Below are positions 19,401 through 27,385 of a stretch of DNA of 64,000 bases, piece after piece. Every line of letters begins with the position of its first letter. The stretch's first letter is position 1. This stretch comes from Parapedobacter luteus (GTDB lineage Bacteria; Bacteroidota; Bacteroidia; Sphingobacteriales; Sphingobacteriaceae): assembly GCF_900168055.1 (NCBI RefSeq), contig NZ_FUYS01000010.1, positions 110,390 to 174,389 of the forward strand, read 5' to 3'. A program made the translations under genes and the position numbers. The notes under the pieces were generated by a model. The model was not told the origin of the DNA, did no database searches, and was given only the letters and a program-made list of their open reading frames with translations.

Positions 19401-19746
19401 TGCTCACGGCGAAGCGGCTGTAATCGTGCAGGATTTTGCGGTACACCGCCGCTGCACGTTGCTGCAACGTGACCGCATCCCACTGCGGATAAGCTTCCAG
19501 CAGGATTTCGCGGTAGCCGGTGGCTTTATCCGTTTGCTTTCCATCCCCGATGGCCAGTGCTTCCAGCACCTCAAGGATGCGGCCTTTCATTTCGGCTGTG
19601 GCCTTGTTGGTAAATGTGATGGCCAGTATCTCCCGATATTTGGTTTCGCCTGAAAACAGCAGCGTGAGGTAATGCGCCGTAAGGCTGAAGGTCTTGCCGG
19701 ACCCAGCGGAGGCTTTCAGTATTTTCAGTGGAGGTACGGTGGGCAT
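16438..19746 (-). CDS. addA: AddA-like UvrD-family helicase/nuclease
   Basis: A 1102-residue superfamily 1 helicase with a C-terminal nuclease. Walker A ASAGSGKT at about residues 10-17; AITFTNKATAEMKGRI; FLFDEFQDTS Walker B near 396; GDVKQSIYRWRNGD; LTIHKSKGLAFDVVMIPF; and LYVATTRTRKHLYV. The RecB-like nuclease has LLHELMAGL near 970 and VVDFKF near 1057. It should pair with the AddB-like protein to resect double-strand breaks before RecA loading. GC-rich like addB. Start ATG at 19746. Confidence 0.9.
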   Translation of the reverse strand: MPTVPPLKILKASAGSGKTFSLTAHYLTLLFSGETKYREILAITFTNKATAEMKGRILEVLEALAIGDGKQTDKATGYREILLEAYPQWDAVTLQQRAAAVYRKILHDYSRFAVSTIDGFTQKVIRGFTFELGIDAGYKLEMNIRKVKADLVLRLNRLLDERPDLLQWIMDYAQVRIDRDENWNYRWALSDLASEIFKEDFQDFDKAVADIPEQELFASLDSYCKAAIKQFEDAFEQLLKMAADTFAASGVDVMDMAGKSRNQLGKLASLSAQNPHDTVKKLEKYIHNPDEWQKGGLTGQMASLYGKLNPVLERLYNLYTEQSPDYYLAKAIDENLYYLRLLKEMSTLLAEWRRDNGAQLISDAQILLNNIGVNESGDPTFIWEKTGNRFRHFLFDEFQDTSRKQWDNLRPLLINAMGNASGRHAEHLIVGDVKQSIYRWRNGDWRILLDRAEQQIGTAFNVTDTAALIRNETLEVNYRSHANIVAFNNRIFERAPQWLQQRLNDRILTELGEEQYARWWKPSGNHDTIIRAYRDSHQQLPSSAKKPGGTVQVEFIDVTSNNHRASAVKEEALTRLAGTLIGWLSAGTYRPGQIGILVRTNNEAREVIQYLLDKQREASLTFDVISGDALALANHPAIRLLVDTLRALVGKLPDAALYTANCVHLYSQLLRPGEAVLPDDWTRISTCKPTELAGLLPEPLCSNWEAWSQLPLAELIESLIVAYGLQKNEESLPYLFAFRDLIAAFTATGERGIPAFLTYWEEDGIDRALPAAGGSDAVEVLTIHKSKGLAFDVVMIPFCSWPIDGRTNGNFWVGTEDTPYALLHKTPVKYKSDLGKSRLYQAYFEEMLFNYMDALNTLYVATTRTRKHLYVTAPGKKGDSEINTLLAGDLLLEVLPGIADELEVAFRSGIQVGDVPAPDTRVTEAPAPDGWSFAYYPASARLKEELVRPEIQAELDIVRLDAAKRQGQLLHELMAGLVSAADLDAHLDALQTEGMLMEEDRADVRTLALSTLSHPQLAQWFSGDYEHWNERSIILPNGRTMRPDKVLVRPDETIVVDFKFTQHEDDAHRRQVSDYMLTLREMGMPDVKGYVYYGMLGTLVEV

Positions 19747-19816
19747 TGTCCTGTATTTTCGGGATGAAGATAAGGAATTTTACGCACAGCCGCCTTCCTT
19801 CCTTATACATGCCGAC

Positions 19817-19999
19817 TTACGATTTGCGCTTACCGTGCCCAGGTTGCGAATAGGAGGGCGGGTCGCTGGCCGGAAAGGTTTGCTCGACTTCCTCGTCCAT
19901 CCTACGCTCTTGTTTTTCCCTTTCTTCGTCCTTCTCTGTTTCCTTCAGATCGTCTTTTTCCTCATTTTCCGGTGGTGTTGTTTTCTTGTTGTCGTTCAT
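19817..19999 (-). CDS. Small acidic protein with FPASDPPS motif
   Basis: A 60-residue highly charged protein. Residues 1-36 are Asp/Glu/Lys/Arg-rich and probably helical; the C-terminal part holds EEVEQTFPASDPPSYSQPG. The FPASDPPS motif is shared by a class of tiny conserved bacterial proteins of unknown function, which makes this a real gene despite its size. No signal peptide or membrane segment. It lies 70 bases upstream of addA on the same strand. Function not known to me. Confidence 0.75.
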   Translation of the reverse strand: MNDNKKTTPPENEEKDDLKETEKDEEREKQERRMDEEVEQTFPASDPPSYSQPGHGKRKS

Positions 20000-20105
20000 G
20001 GCTAACTACTTGTTTGCTGTACGGAACATTCCGTTTGAAGGAAAACAATCAGGAGCAGTCGATGTTTTCCCGAATATAAAACCACAGGCTCCGTGTATAC
20101 TTTCT

Positions 20106-20591
20106 TTACACGAACAGCGACTGTTGTTTATAGGGGCTTTCATGTTCGAGTAACCATTTTTTCCGCCACAGTCCTCCCGCATAGCCGATGAGGGAGCCGT
20201 CACTGCCGATGATCCGGTGGCATGGCACCACAATCCAAAAGGGGTTTTGTCCGTTGGCCGCCGCTACTGCACGAATAGCTTTCACATCGCCTAACCTCCG
20301 TGCGAGCTCCAGATAGGAGCAGGTTTTCCCAAACGGGATGTCAAGTAAAGCCTGCCAAACCCGACGTTGAAAGTCGGTGCCTTTAAAATTCAGCGACAAG
20401 TCGAACGTCGTGCGTTTCCCGTCAAAGTATTCCTGCAGCTGTTTCACCGCTGGTTTGAGACTCTCTGGAACAATTGCCGAAGTTGGTGTGGTTCCTGGAT
20501 CGGAGATGGAAATCGATGTAAGGCCGCTTGTGCTGCCTTTGATGGCAGTAATACCGAGCGGGGTCTGTATAAAGGCTTCTTGGGGCTCCAT
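20106..20591 (-). CDS. ogt: Methylated-DNA-protein-cysteine methyltransferase
   Basis: A 161-residue suicide repair protein that takes alkyl groups from O6-alkylguanine. N-domain: IQTPLGITAI. C-domain: KGTDFQRRVWQALLDIPFGKTCSYLELARRLG, IRAVAAANGQNP and the acceptor motif IVVPCHRIIGSDGSLIGYAGGL. I start it at 20591 because the family N-terminus begins there; an in-frame ATG at 20669 would add 26 residues and overlap the divergent MFS gene. It complements the Cys-less Atl protein at the other end of the window. Confidence 0.92.
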   Translation of the reverse strand: MEPQEAFIQTPLGITAIKGSTSGLTSISISDPGTTPTSAIVPESLKPAVKQLQEYFDGKRTTFDLSLNFKGTDFQRRVWQALLDIPFGKTCSYLELARRLGDVKAIRAVAAANGQNPFWIVVPCHRIIGSDGSLIGYAGGLWRKKWLLEHESPYKQQSLFV

Positions 20592-20635
20592 ACGCAATGA
20601 TACTGAATTTCCGTCAGCTTGCCGGATGATTTCTT

Positions 20636-20643
20636 TAACTTTG
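20636..20643 (+). promoter_or_regulatory. -7 box for MFS transporter gene
   Basis: TAACTTTG fits TAnnTTTG and ends eight bases before the ATG at 20652, so the transcript would have little or no 5' leader. It lies between divergent ogt and MFS starts. Confidence 0.45.
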
Positions 20644-20651
20644 CCACCACC

Positions 20652-21845
20652 ATGCAGCGTTTCTCGCATCCCATCTATAATATACCATTTGCCTTACTTT
20701 GCCTGAGCTCGCTACTGTTTTCTGCGAGTTTTAACATGCTGATTCCCGAGCTGCCGGCATACTTGAGCAGCTTGGGCGGCGGTGAATACAAAGGGCTTAT
20801 CATTGCCCTGTTTACGCTTACGGCCGGTATTTCTCGCCCGTTCAGCGGCAAGTTGACCGACACGATAGGCCGTGTGCCGGTGATGGCTGTGGGATCTGTG
20901 GTTTGTTTTGTATGCGGATTCCTTTATCCTGTGCTGGGCAGTGTGGCGGGCTTCCTGTTCCTAAGGCTTGTTCACGGATTTTCCACTGGTTTCAAGCCCA
21001 CGGCCACAGCAGCGTACGTGGCTGATGTGGTGCCCAGGGCGCGTTGGGGTGAAGCGGCGGGTATCCACGGGCTTTGCTTCAGCATGGGGATGGCCATTGG
21101 TCCGGCGGTGGGCAGTGCCATCAGCCAATATTATTCCATCGATGCATTATTTTATTGCTCGTCAGTTTTTGCATTGCTTTCCATCGTGATATTGATGAAT
21201 ATGAAGGAGACTTTAGCTCCGGAACAGCGGCAACCGTTGCGGTGGTCATCCTTCCGCATCGCGCGCACGGATATCATTGATGGCCGCGTAATGCCAGCGG
21301 CCATTGTTACCTTGCTGTCTTATGTGGCCTATGGAGTCATTTTGACGCTGATTCCCGACTGGTCGGGGCATCTCGGTGTGGCCAACCGGGGCGTGTTTTT
21401 CGTCGTTTTTACGATCGCTTCATTGTTGATTCGCTTCGTTGCTGGCCGGCTTTCCGATCAGTATGGTCGGGTGGTGGTGATCAAGTATGGGCTGATTGCC
21501 CTTATATTATCGTTATCTATATTGGGCTGGGGCGATAACCTCCTTTGGCTGATGGTGGGGGCGGCCGTATACGGGATCGCTACCGGTATTCTTTCTCCGG
21601 CGGTAAACGCTTGGACGATAGACCTCAGCCATCCTCAACATCGTGGCAAAGCAATGGCTACCATGTATATCGCGCTAGAGGCAGGAATCGGTATCGGGGC
21701 ATTGGTGTCGGGTTGGATATACCATGATGCGGTTTTCCGTATACCGCTTATTCTATATGGCGCTGCTGGTGTAGCAGTCATTGCCTGGTTATATCTTTTG
21801 GGCTACCGGAACGACAGCAGCGGCGAAAAAATTACCAACTTGTGA
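20652..21845 (+). CDS. MFS transporter
   Basis: A 397-residue major facilitator with about 12 hydrophobic segments. MFS signatures are visible: GKLTDTIGRVPVMAVG in the loop between helices 2 and 3 (GxxxDxxGR type), LRLVHGFSTGFKPTATAAYVADVVPRARWGEAAGIHG, and the repeat GRLSDQYGRVVVIKYG in the second half. It most resembles the drug/sugar exporter branch (YfcJ/Bcr-like), but the substrate cannot be read. ATG at 20652 starts just before helix 1; the frame opening at 20619 is less likely because the promoter box is inside it. Bestrophin follows 27 bases later. Confidence 0.88.
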   Translation: MQRFSHPIYNIPFALLCLSSLLFSASFNMLIPELPAYLSSLGGGEYKGLIIALFTLTAGISRPFSGKLTDTIGRVPVMAVGSVVCFVCGFLYPVLGSVAGFLFLRLVHGFSTGFKPTATAAYVADVVPRARWGEAAGIHGLCFSMGMAIGPAVGSAISQYYSIDALFYCSSVFALLSIVILMNMKETLAPEQRQPLRWSSFRIARTDIIDGRVMPAAIVTLLSYVAYGVILTLIPDWSGHLGVANRGVFFVVFTIASLLIRFVAGRLSDQYGRVVVIKYGLIALILSLSILGWGDNLLWLMVGAAVYGIATGILSPAVNAWTIDLSHPQHRGKAMATMYIALEAGIGIGALVSGWIYHDAVFRIPLILYGAAGVAVIAWLYLLGYRNDSSGEKITNL

Positions 21846-21860
21846 TCTCGGCCAATTCGT

Positions 21861-21868
21861 TATGTTTG
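21861..21868 (+). promoter_or_regulatory. -7 box for bestrophin gene
   Basis: TATGTTTG fits TAnnTTTG and ends four bases before the ATG at 21873; if used, the mRNA would be leaderless. Confidence 0.45.
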
Positions 21869-21872
21869 CGTT

Positions 21873-22754
21873 ATGATTGTTTATAGTTCCAAAGACTGGT
21901 TTCATGCTACGTTTACGTTGCATAAGTCCGATACGATACGCAAACTATTCCCGTTGCTGCTACTGATGGGTCTGTATTCATGGGGAATTGCCTATTGGGA
22001 ACTCGAGTATTTAAAACTGTCCGAGCGGAGCTGGGTAAGAAACATCACGATTTTGCACAATCTATTGGGGTTTGTTATGTCTATCCTGCTGGTCTTTCGT
22101 ACTAATACAGCATATGATCGCTGGTGGGAGGCACGGAAGCAATGGGGAGCATTGACCAACGCGAGCCGCAACATGGCCATTAAGTTAAATGCCTTCCTTA
22201 CACCACAAGATGAGGCCAACCGGGATTTTTTCCGGAAAACCATTGCTATGTACGCCCATACGCTGTTTGAGCATCTGCGTTCAAATAGGACGAAGTTTAT
22301 GCTCGATGAAAAATACCACTCCGAATTTGAAGTGCTGGACAGCCGCAAGCATGGGCCGAATCAGGTGGCTGCGCTGCTGTACACCCGTACGAATCGTCTG
22401 TATAAGGAAGGTTTGCTTACCGGCGACCAATTGATTGTGGTTAACAACGAGTTGTTGGCGCTGACCGATATTTGCGGCGCTTGTGAGCGGATCAAAAATA
22501 CGCCCATACCCTGGTCATACAGCTCGTTTATCAAGAAGTTTATCATCCTCTACGTCGTTACCCTACCGCTGGGTTATGTGTTTTCCATGGGGTATTTCGT
22601 TATTGCCGCGGTGCCATTTGTCTTTTACGTGATGGCATCATTGGAAATTATCGCCGAATCCATTGAAGATCCGTTTGGGGAAGATCCCGACGACCTACCC
22701 ATTGACAAAATGGGAGAGAATATCCGTAAACATATAGAAGAGATTATCCGCTGA
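21873..22754 (+). CDS. Bestrophin-like (UPF0187) anion channel
   Basis: A 293-residue membrane protein of the bestrophin family. Hallmarks are the N-terminal KDWFHATFTLHKSDTIRKLFPLLLLMGLY, the RTNTAYDRWWEARKQWGALTNASRN segment and the late ESIEDPFGEDPDDLPID, which resembles the acidic calcium-clasp region of animal bestrophins. About four membrane helices. Bacterial homologues form pentameric channels for anions or cations. Converges on lipA, which ends 11 bases away. Confidence 0.9.
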   Translation: MIVYSSKDWFHATFTLHKSDTIRKLFPLLLLMGLYSWGIAYWELEYLKLSERSWVRNITILHNLLGFVMSILLVFRTNTAYDRWWEARKQWGALTNASRNMAIKLNAFLTPQDEANRDFFRKTIAMYAHTLFEHLRSNRTKFMLDEKYHSEFEVLDSRKHGPNQVAALLYTRTNRLYKEGLLTGDQLIVVNNELLALTDICGACERIKNTPIPWSYSSFIKKFIILYVVTLPLGYVFSMGYFVIAAVPFVFYVMASLEIIAESIEDPFGEDPDDLPIDKMGENIRKHIEEIIR

Positions 22755-22765
22755 GGGACGACCGC

Positions 22766-23647
22766 TCATTGCATATCAAACAGGTGTTTCTCTGCGTGGT
22801 AGGACGATCGTACCAACGGACCACTTTCTACGTACTTAAAGCCCATCCGTAATCCGACTTCTTGATAATACTTGAACTGGTCGGGAGTAATCCACTCCAC
22901 CACGGGATGGTGTGCCTTGGTGGGCTGCAGGTATTGACCAAGGGTGAGAATATGCACGCCCGCTTCATAGAGGTCGGTCATCGCCTCGATGACATCAGAT
23001 TCTGTCTCGCCGAAACCGAGCATGATACCGGATTTGGTACGCAGCCCGGCAGCGGCGATGCGGCGTAGGCAATCCAAGCTTCGGTCGTACTTGGCCTGTA
23101 TCCGCACCTCGCGGGTAAGACGGCGTACAGTCTCGAGGTTATGCGATACCACTTCAGGCCGCACGGCCAGCACGCGTTCCAGGTTTTCCCAGTTGCCTTT
23201 GAAATCGGGGATGAGGGTTTCCAGCGTAGTGCCGGGGCTTTCGCGGCGGATGGCATTGACGGTCTCGGCCCAAATGGTGGAACCCCCGTCTTTGAGGTCA
23301 TCGCGGTCCACCGAAGTGATCACACAATGCTTCACCTGCATGAGTTTCACCGATTGAGCCACCCGGTTGGGCTCATCCCAATCAACCGCCAAGGGCCGTC
23401 CCGTAGCGACGGCACAGAATGAACAAGAGCGGGTACAGATGTTGCCCAATATCATGAAGGTGGCCGTGCCGGCGCCCCAGCACTCACCCATATTGGGGCA
23501 GTTGCCACTCTCGCAGATGGTATGGAGTTTGTGTTCGTCTACCAATCCGCGCACATGCCTGTATTCTTTACCTACCGGTAGCTTTACGCGCAACCAATCG
23601 GGCTTACGTTGCAATTGGTTTGCTGGAATGACGGGAAGTTCAATCAT
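22766..23647 (-). CDS. lipA: Lipoyl synthase
   Basis: A 293-residue radical SAM enzyme that inserts two sulfurs into protein-bound octanoate. Both cluster motifs are intact: the auxiliary [12 protein letters not shown] (CX4CX5C) and the SAM motif CTRSCSFC (CX3CX2C). [35 protein letters not shown] and the C-terminal [14 protein letters not shown] are typical. Length is normal. A TAACTTTG box on the minus strand lies five bases before the ATG. Confidence 0.97.
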   Translation of the reverse strand: MIELPVIPANQLQRKPDWLRVKLPVGKEYRHVRGLVDEHKLHTICESGNCPNMGECWGAGTATFMILGNICTRSCSFCAVATGRPLAVDWDEPNRVAQSVKLMQVKHCVITSVDRDDLKDGGSTIWAETVNAIRRESPGTTLETLIPDFKGNWENLERVLAVRPEVVSHNLETVRRLTREVRIQAKYDRSLDCLRRIAAAGLRTKSGIMLGFGETESDVIEAMTDLYEAGVHILTLGQYLQPTKAHHPVVEWITPDQFKYYQEVGLRMGFKYVESGPLVRSSYHAEKHLFDMQ

Positions 23648-23652
23648 AAAGG

Positions 23653-23660
23653 CAAAGTTA
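23653..23660 (-). promoter_or_regulatory. -7 box for lipA
   Basis: Minus-strand TAACTTTG fits TAnnTTTG and ends five bases before the ATG at 23647, so the lipA transcript is probably leaderless. Confidence 0.5.
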
Positions 23661-23764
23661 GGGATTAATCTTGAAATTGTCTATACCTACTCCCCGGTGC
23701 CCGATATTCTGACATTCGGTAAGCAAACATCGGCACGTTAGCCCGCCGCCCTTGCACAGATTGT

Positions 23765-25222
23765 TTAATTTTCCTTTGTCGACTCATACCCTGCAAGCAG
23801 GGCATATTCTGCCGCAAAGGCAAACTCAAACATCCCTTCAACGTTGTGGTTGTCTTCATTCCATCCCTGCAGCAGGTCGGGAGGCAGTAAGCCGTTATGC
23901 AGGAAATTGTCGTACCCGTAGTCAAGGTTTTGCTGATATGTATTGATATACGGGCCAACTTGGTCATAAAAGGGATAAGCCGCTACATACGCACGCATAA
24001 GTACCCCATTGAACCAGTTGTTGAAACCGCTTACGTCGTATACGTAATATCCAGGTAGTGTTTCGCTCATCTTGGCGAAGTGCCAAAAACTGTTGTCGGA
24101 CAGGCTCTTTAGGTCATCCAGGTAAGTTGCTTTTTGGGTTACACGGTAAAGATCTACTGCGCCGGAGAGTATCGCCCCTGTGTTGTAGGAATATGGTGGC
24201 CCCACGCGGTCGGTCAAAGGCGTGTTGGCACGGTATCGAACGCCATTATTTATTTCGTAGGTGATTTCACAATTTCTGCAGCCTCCTAAAAAGTCGTCAT
24301 ACACACCATCGTTCCGTAGCAGGTGTTTTTTTTGCCAGGCATACACGGCTTCCGCAAACTGTAGGTAGTAGTCGCTCTTTTTCATCGCCTTTGTTTCACG
24401 GTTACCGTTAGTGCCGATGTAGCGGTGGGTAATTTCTTCGTTATTGTCGGCATATCGTTCATGTAGCCATACCAACGAGCTAATAAAGGGACCGTTGCTA
24501 CAGGCATGTTTGGTGGTATAGCCGGGACCCCATGGGATACCACCATGCTCCTCGCCCGATTCATCGCGTGTGCAGTCCCACCCATCCAACACGTAGCTTG
24601 TCAGGTATTCAGCTTGCTCAAGATATCGGGGTTCTCCGGTGAGCTGATAGGAATGTAGTAGCTCCCTGACCAGCCATTGCTGGTCGTCGTATACATTCTC
24701 GATACCGGCAACGTTGGCGGTACCCTTGCTGGAGGAACGATGCACGCCATAGACCGACCATTCGCGGGTTTGGGTAAATGAAGTCAGTTCGAAGGTGCCC
24801 TGGTAGTAGGCCAAGTTGTCATACAGCCGGTGGAGCAGATTGCAATAACGCCCGAAGTGCGCATCATAACGTGCATGCTGCCCCTGTGCCTGTTGCGTCT
24901 CCAACGCATGCAGGATGGCATTGACGGCTTCTATTGCAGCCGTGTACATCCATACACTTCCTTTTTCCTCCGAACGTACGTCGGTATAGGGATTGTAGAA
25001 CCGTGCCATGGCCATGTCGTCGCCGCTGAAGTAACGAGCAACGGCCTCATCGGCGATTTCGATGGCGCGCATTAAATTTCGCCCCGAAATATCGGCGTTG
25101 GCGGTATCAGTCATATTCCCGTCATCGCCGGCAGGGCCTTGGTTTTCCCAACTGCTTGGACCGTCACTACAGGTAACCGAGGCTAATGTAAGTGACAAAT
25201 ATAAGAGTATTAGCGATTTCAT
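23765..25222 (-). CDS. GH76 family endo-alpha-1,6-mannanase-like lipoprotein
   Basis: A 485-residue secreted protein with a signal sequence ending at a Cys (LTLASVTCSDG), so probably a lipoprotein. The (alpha/alpha)6 barrel of GH76 is indicated by NVYDDQQWLVRELL with the catalytic Asp-Asp pair, DDFLGGCRNCEITYEINNG, SYNTGAILSGAVDLYR and GVLMRAYVAAYPFY. Family members hydrolyse alpha-1,6-mannan backbones of fungal or mycobacterial mannans. No SusC/SusD partners or sugar regulator are nearby, so it is an orphan rather than part of a polysaccharide locus. It is downstream of recA but separated by a terminator. Confidence 0.85.
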   Translation of the reverse strand: MKSLILLYLSLTLASVTCSDGPSSWENQGPAGDDGNMTDTANADISGRNLMRAIEIADEAVARYFSGDDMAMARFYNPYTDVRSEEKGSVWMYTAAIEAVNAILHALETQQAQGQHARYDAHFGRYCNLLHRLYDNLAYYQGTFELTSFTQTREWSVYGVHRSSSKGTANVAGIENVYDDQQWLVRELLHSYQLTGEPRYLEQAEYLTSYVLDGWDCTRDESGEEHGGIPWGPGYTTKHACSNGPFISSLVWLHERYADNNEEITHRYIGTNGNRETKAMKKSDYYLQFAEAVYAWQKKHLLRNDGVYDDFLGGCRNCEITYEINNGVRYRANTPLTDRVGPPYSYNTGAILSGAVDLYRVTQKATYLDDLKSLSDNSFWHFAKMSETLPGYYVYDVSGFNNWFNGVLMRAYVAAYPFYDQVGPYINTYQQNLDYGYDNFLHNGLLPPDLLQGWNEDNHNVEGMFEFAFAAEYALLAGYESTKEN

Positions 25223-25262
25223 GTTTTTTAGTTTTGTAAGTCACGCAGTACCCTTGGGGAAA

Positions 25263-25286
25263 CAAAAAAGGAGCTTTATAGCTCCT
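25263..25286 (-). terminator. Rho-independent terminator overlapping the recA stop codon
   Basis: On the minus strand AGGAGCT (25286-25280) pairs with AGCTCCT (25275-25269) around a 4-base loop and is followed by a T run (25269-25264). The recA TAA (25278-25276) falls in the loop and adjoining stem, so the last recA codons form the hairpin. Confidence 0.85.
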
Positions 25287-26283
25287 CTAGTTTTTCAGCG
25301 GTTACTTCCGCTTTGATTTTTGTTTCCAGTTCATCCATTAAATCCGGATTGTCAAGGAGCAAATTCTTCACGGCGTCGCGTCCCTGCCCGAGTTTGGTGT
25401 CGCCATAACTAAACCAGGATCCGGATTTTTTGATAATATTGAAGTCTACCCCTAAATCAATGATTTCGCCGGCTTTGGAGATGCCTTCGCCAAACAAGAT
25501 ATCAAACTCGGCGACACGGAATGGGGGAGCTACTTTGTTCTTTACAATCTTTACTTTTACCCGATTGCCGGCTACTTCATCTGCATCCTTAATTTGCGCC
25601 ATGCGACGGATGTCTAAACGCACTGAGGCGTAAAATTTGAGGGCGTTACCACCGGTGGTTGTTTCCGGGTTACCAAACATGACACCGATTTTTTCGCGCA
25701 ATTGGTTGATGAAGATGCAGCAGCAGTTTGTCTTGGAAATCGTGCCGGTAAGCTTACGTAGGGCCTGGGACATCAAACGGGCTTGGAGTCCTACCTTGGA
25801 GTCGCCCATCTCGCCCTCAATTTCACCTTTGGGTACAAGGGCAGCGACAGAGTCTATGACGATAACATCGATAGCTCCGGAGCGGATTAAGTTGTCAGCA
25901 ATTTCCAATGCTTGTTCGCCATTGTCAGGCTGGGAAATCAATAAGTTTTCAATGTCTACACCCAGCTTTTTCGCGTAATATTTGTCGAACGCATGCTCCG
26001 CATCAATGATGGCAGCAATACCACCTTTTTTCTGAGATTCGGCGATGATGTGTGTGGCCAACGTTGTTTTACCGGAAGATTCAGGACCATATATTTCGAT
26101 GACCCTGCCTTTCGGCACACCGCCGATACCTAAGGCAATATCTAGCCCGATGGAACCGGTGGATATGGCATCTATAGGCTCAACTGCAGAATCACCCAAC
26201 TTCATGATCGTGCCCTTCCCGTACGATTTCTCCAGTTTATCTAAAGTAAGCTGTAGCGCCTTTAATTTATCTTGGTTGCTCAT
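25276..26283 (-). CDS. recA: Recombinase RecA
   Basis: A 335-residue recombinase that forms filaments on single-stranded DNA, promotes strand exchange and the SOS response. Walker [10 protein letters not shown] (about 66-74), [59 protein letters not shown] (L2 loop) and [14 protein letters not shown] are all conserved. Shorter than E. coli RecA through a reduced acidic tail ([10 protein letters not shown]). A TACCTTTG box precedes it. I see no LexA-type palindrome in the 125-base upstream gap. Confidence 0.98.
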   Translation of the reverse strand: MSNQDKLKALQLTLDKLEKSYGKGTIMKLGDSAVEPIDAISTGSIGLDIALGIGGVPKGRVIEIYGPESSGKTTLATHIIAESQKKGGIAAIIDAEHAFDKYYAKKLGVDIENLLISQPDNGEQALEIADNLIRSGAIDVIVIDSVAALVPKGEIEGEMGDSKVGLQARLMSQALRKLTGTISKTNCCCIFINQLREKIGVMFGNPETTTGGNALKFYASVRLDIRRMAQIKDADEVAGNRVKVKIVKNKVAPPFRVAEFDILFGEGISKAGEIIDLGVDFNIIKKSGSWFSYGDTKLGQGRDAVKNLLLDNPDLMDELETKIKAEVTAEKLEEL

Positions 26284-26303
26284 AGTTTTAGTAATTATTC
26301 AGT

Positions 26304-26311
26304 CAAAGGTA
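26304..26311 (-). promoter_or_regulatory. -7 box for recA
   Basis: Minus-strand TACCTTTG fits TAnnTTTG and lies 20 bases before the recA ATG at 26283. Confidence 0.6.
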
Positions 26312-26408
26312 AAATTTATTCGGATTATATACTAATTTTTTTCGTTTTTTTTGTTGACGGCTGGTCGCCGTTATTATTCGGCTACGGCTGCACCGGGTTC
26401 TGGGACAT

Positions 26409-27086
26409 TCAATCTTCTCGATTTTGAAATGTCTTCTGGTCTGCTAACCTGCCAACTTTCTCATAGTACCGGCACATCCATGTAATGGGGCATTCCTCAC
26501 ATTTGGGCTTCCGGGCTATACAGATATATCGGCCATGTAAAATTAACCAATGGTGGGCAATTGCCAAAGTGTCTTTCGGTAAATATTTGACCAATTGTTT
26601 TTCAACGGCGAGTGGAGTCTTGGCGTTATCGGTAAGTCCGATACGATTGGCTACCCGAAACACATGTGTATCCACGGCGATAGCCGGGGCGTGGTAGATC
26701 ACGGATGCAATAACGTTGGCGGTTTTACGGCCTACACCAGGGAGCTTTTGAAGGTCTTCTATCTTTTGTGGTACAACGCCACCGAAATCACTTATCAGCT
26801 TTTGTGCCATTCCCACCAAGTGTTTCGCTTTGTTGTTTGGATAACTTACACTTCGGATATATGTGTAGACTTCATCCGGAGAACTTGCGGCGAGGCTTTC
26901 GACGTCAGGAAAACGGCTGAACAACGCAGGCGTTACCTGATTGATTCGTTTGTCCGTGCATTGCGCGGAAAGGATCACTGCTACGAGCAATTCATAGGGA
27001 TTGCTATAATTCAATTCGGTCTGAGCATCTGGATTATGAGTAGAAAAATGGGCAACAAAGGCCCGGTACCGTTCCTTCTTGAGCAT
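26409..27086 (-). CDS. nth: Endonuclease III
   Basis: A 225-residue base-excision repair glycosylase/AP lyase for oxidised pyrimidines. The helix-hairpin-helix LPGVGRKTANVIAS carries the catalytic Lys, AVDTHVFRVANRIGL the catalytic Asp, and the C-terminal cluster ligands are CX6CX2CX5C (CIARKPKCEECPITWMC). Length is normal. It starts at the ATG 27086, ten bases after the end of a small upstream ORF. Confidence 0.96.
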   Translation of the reverse strand: MLKKERYRAFVAHFSTHNPDAQTELNYSNPYELLVAVILSAQCTDKRINQVTPALFSRFPDVESLAASSPDEVYTYIRSVSYPNNKAKHLVGMAQKLISDFGGVVPQKIEDLQKLPGVGRKTANVIASVIYHAPAIAVDTHVFRVANRIGLTDNAKTPLAVEKQLVKYLPKDTLAIAHHWLILHGRYICIARKPKCEECPITWMCRYYEKVGRLADQKTFQNRED

Positions 27087-27095
27087 TGCTGTTTC

Positions 27096-27305
27096 TCATA
27101 TCAATGGCGTACGCCTGGCCTTAGAGTAGGAGGTGATTTTGCTGATGCTCCGGGCATGTGGTTGACGTAGAAGTGCATCCATCTGGCCTTTTATCAGATC
27201 ATAGAGCAATTCGTCATCAAAATCCAGCCGGATGTTTTCCTTGTCTAATTTTTTGATGATTCCCTGGGTAGGGATTTTCGTGGTATAAGTTTCTGTCATA
27301 AGCAT
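27096..27305 (-). CDS. Small hypothetical protein
   Basis: About 69 residues, beginning MLMTETYTTKIPTQ and including IIKKLDKENIRLDFDDELLYDLIKGQMDALL, with a basic C-terminus. It fills the gap between the subtilase and nth, is co-directional with nth and ends ten bases before it, and has plausible composition for a folded small protein (mixed helix, acidic patch). I do not recognise the family. ATG codons at 27305 and 27299 are both possible starts. It may be a conserved small ORF or chance. Confidence 0.5.
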   Translation of the reverse strand: MLMTETYTTKIPTQGIIKKLDKENIRLDFDDELLYDLIKGQMDALLRQPHARSISKITSYSKARRTPLI

Positions 27306-27385
27306 CAATCAATAAGTCATACGTACATTATAACGCCATAAACAGCGTATTAGTATGATGCTTGGTGATGGTCTGGGAAATTTTG

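Noticed and set aside
26312..26408. Possible terminator between nth and recA
   Set aside because: The 5-bp hairpin has its T run on the wrong side for nth, so it does not form an intrinsic terminator.
26595..27170. 191-codon frame antisense to nth
   Set aside because: nth has all catalytic and cluster residues on the other strand; no supporting signals.
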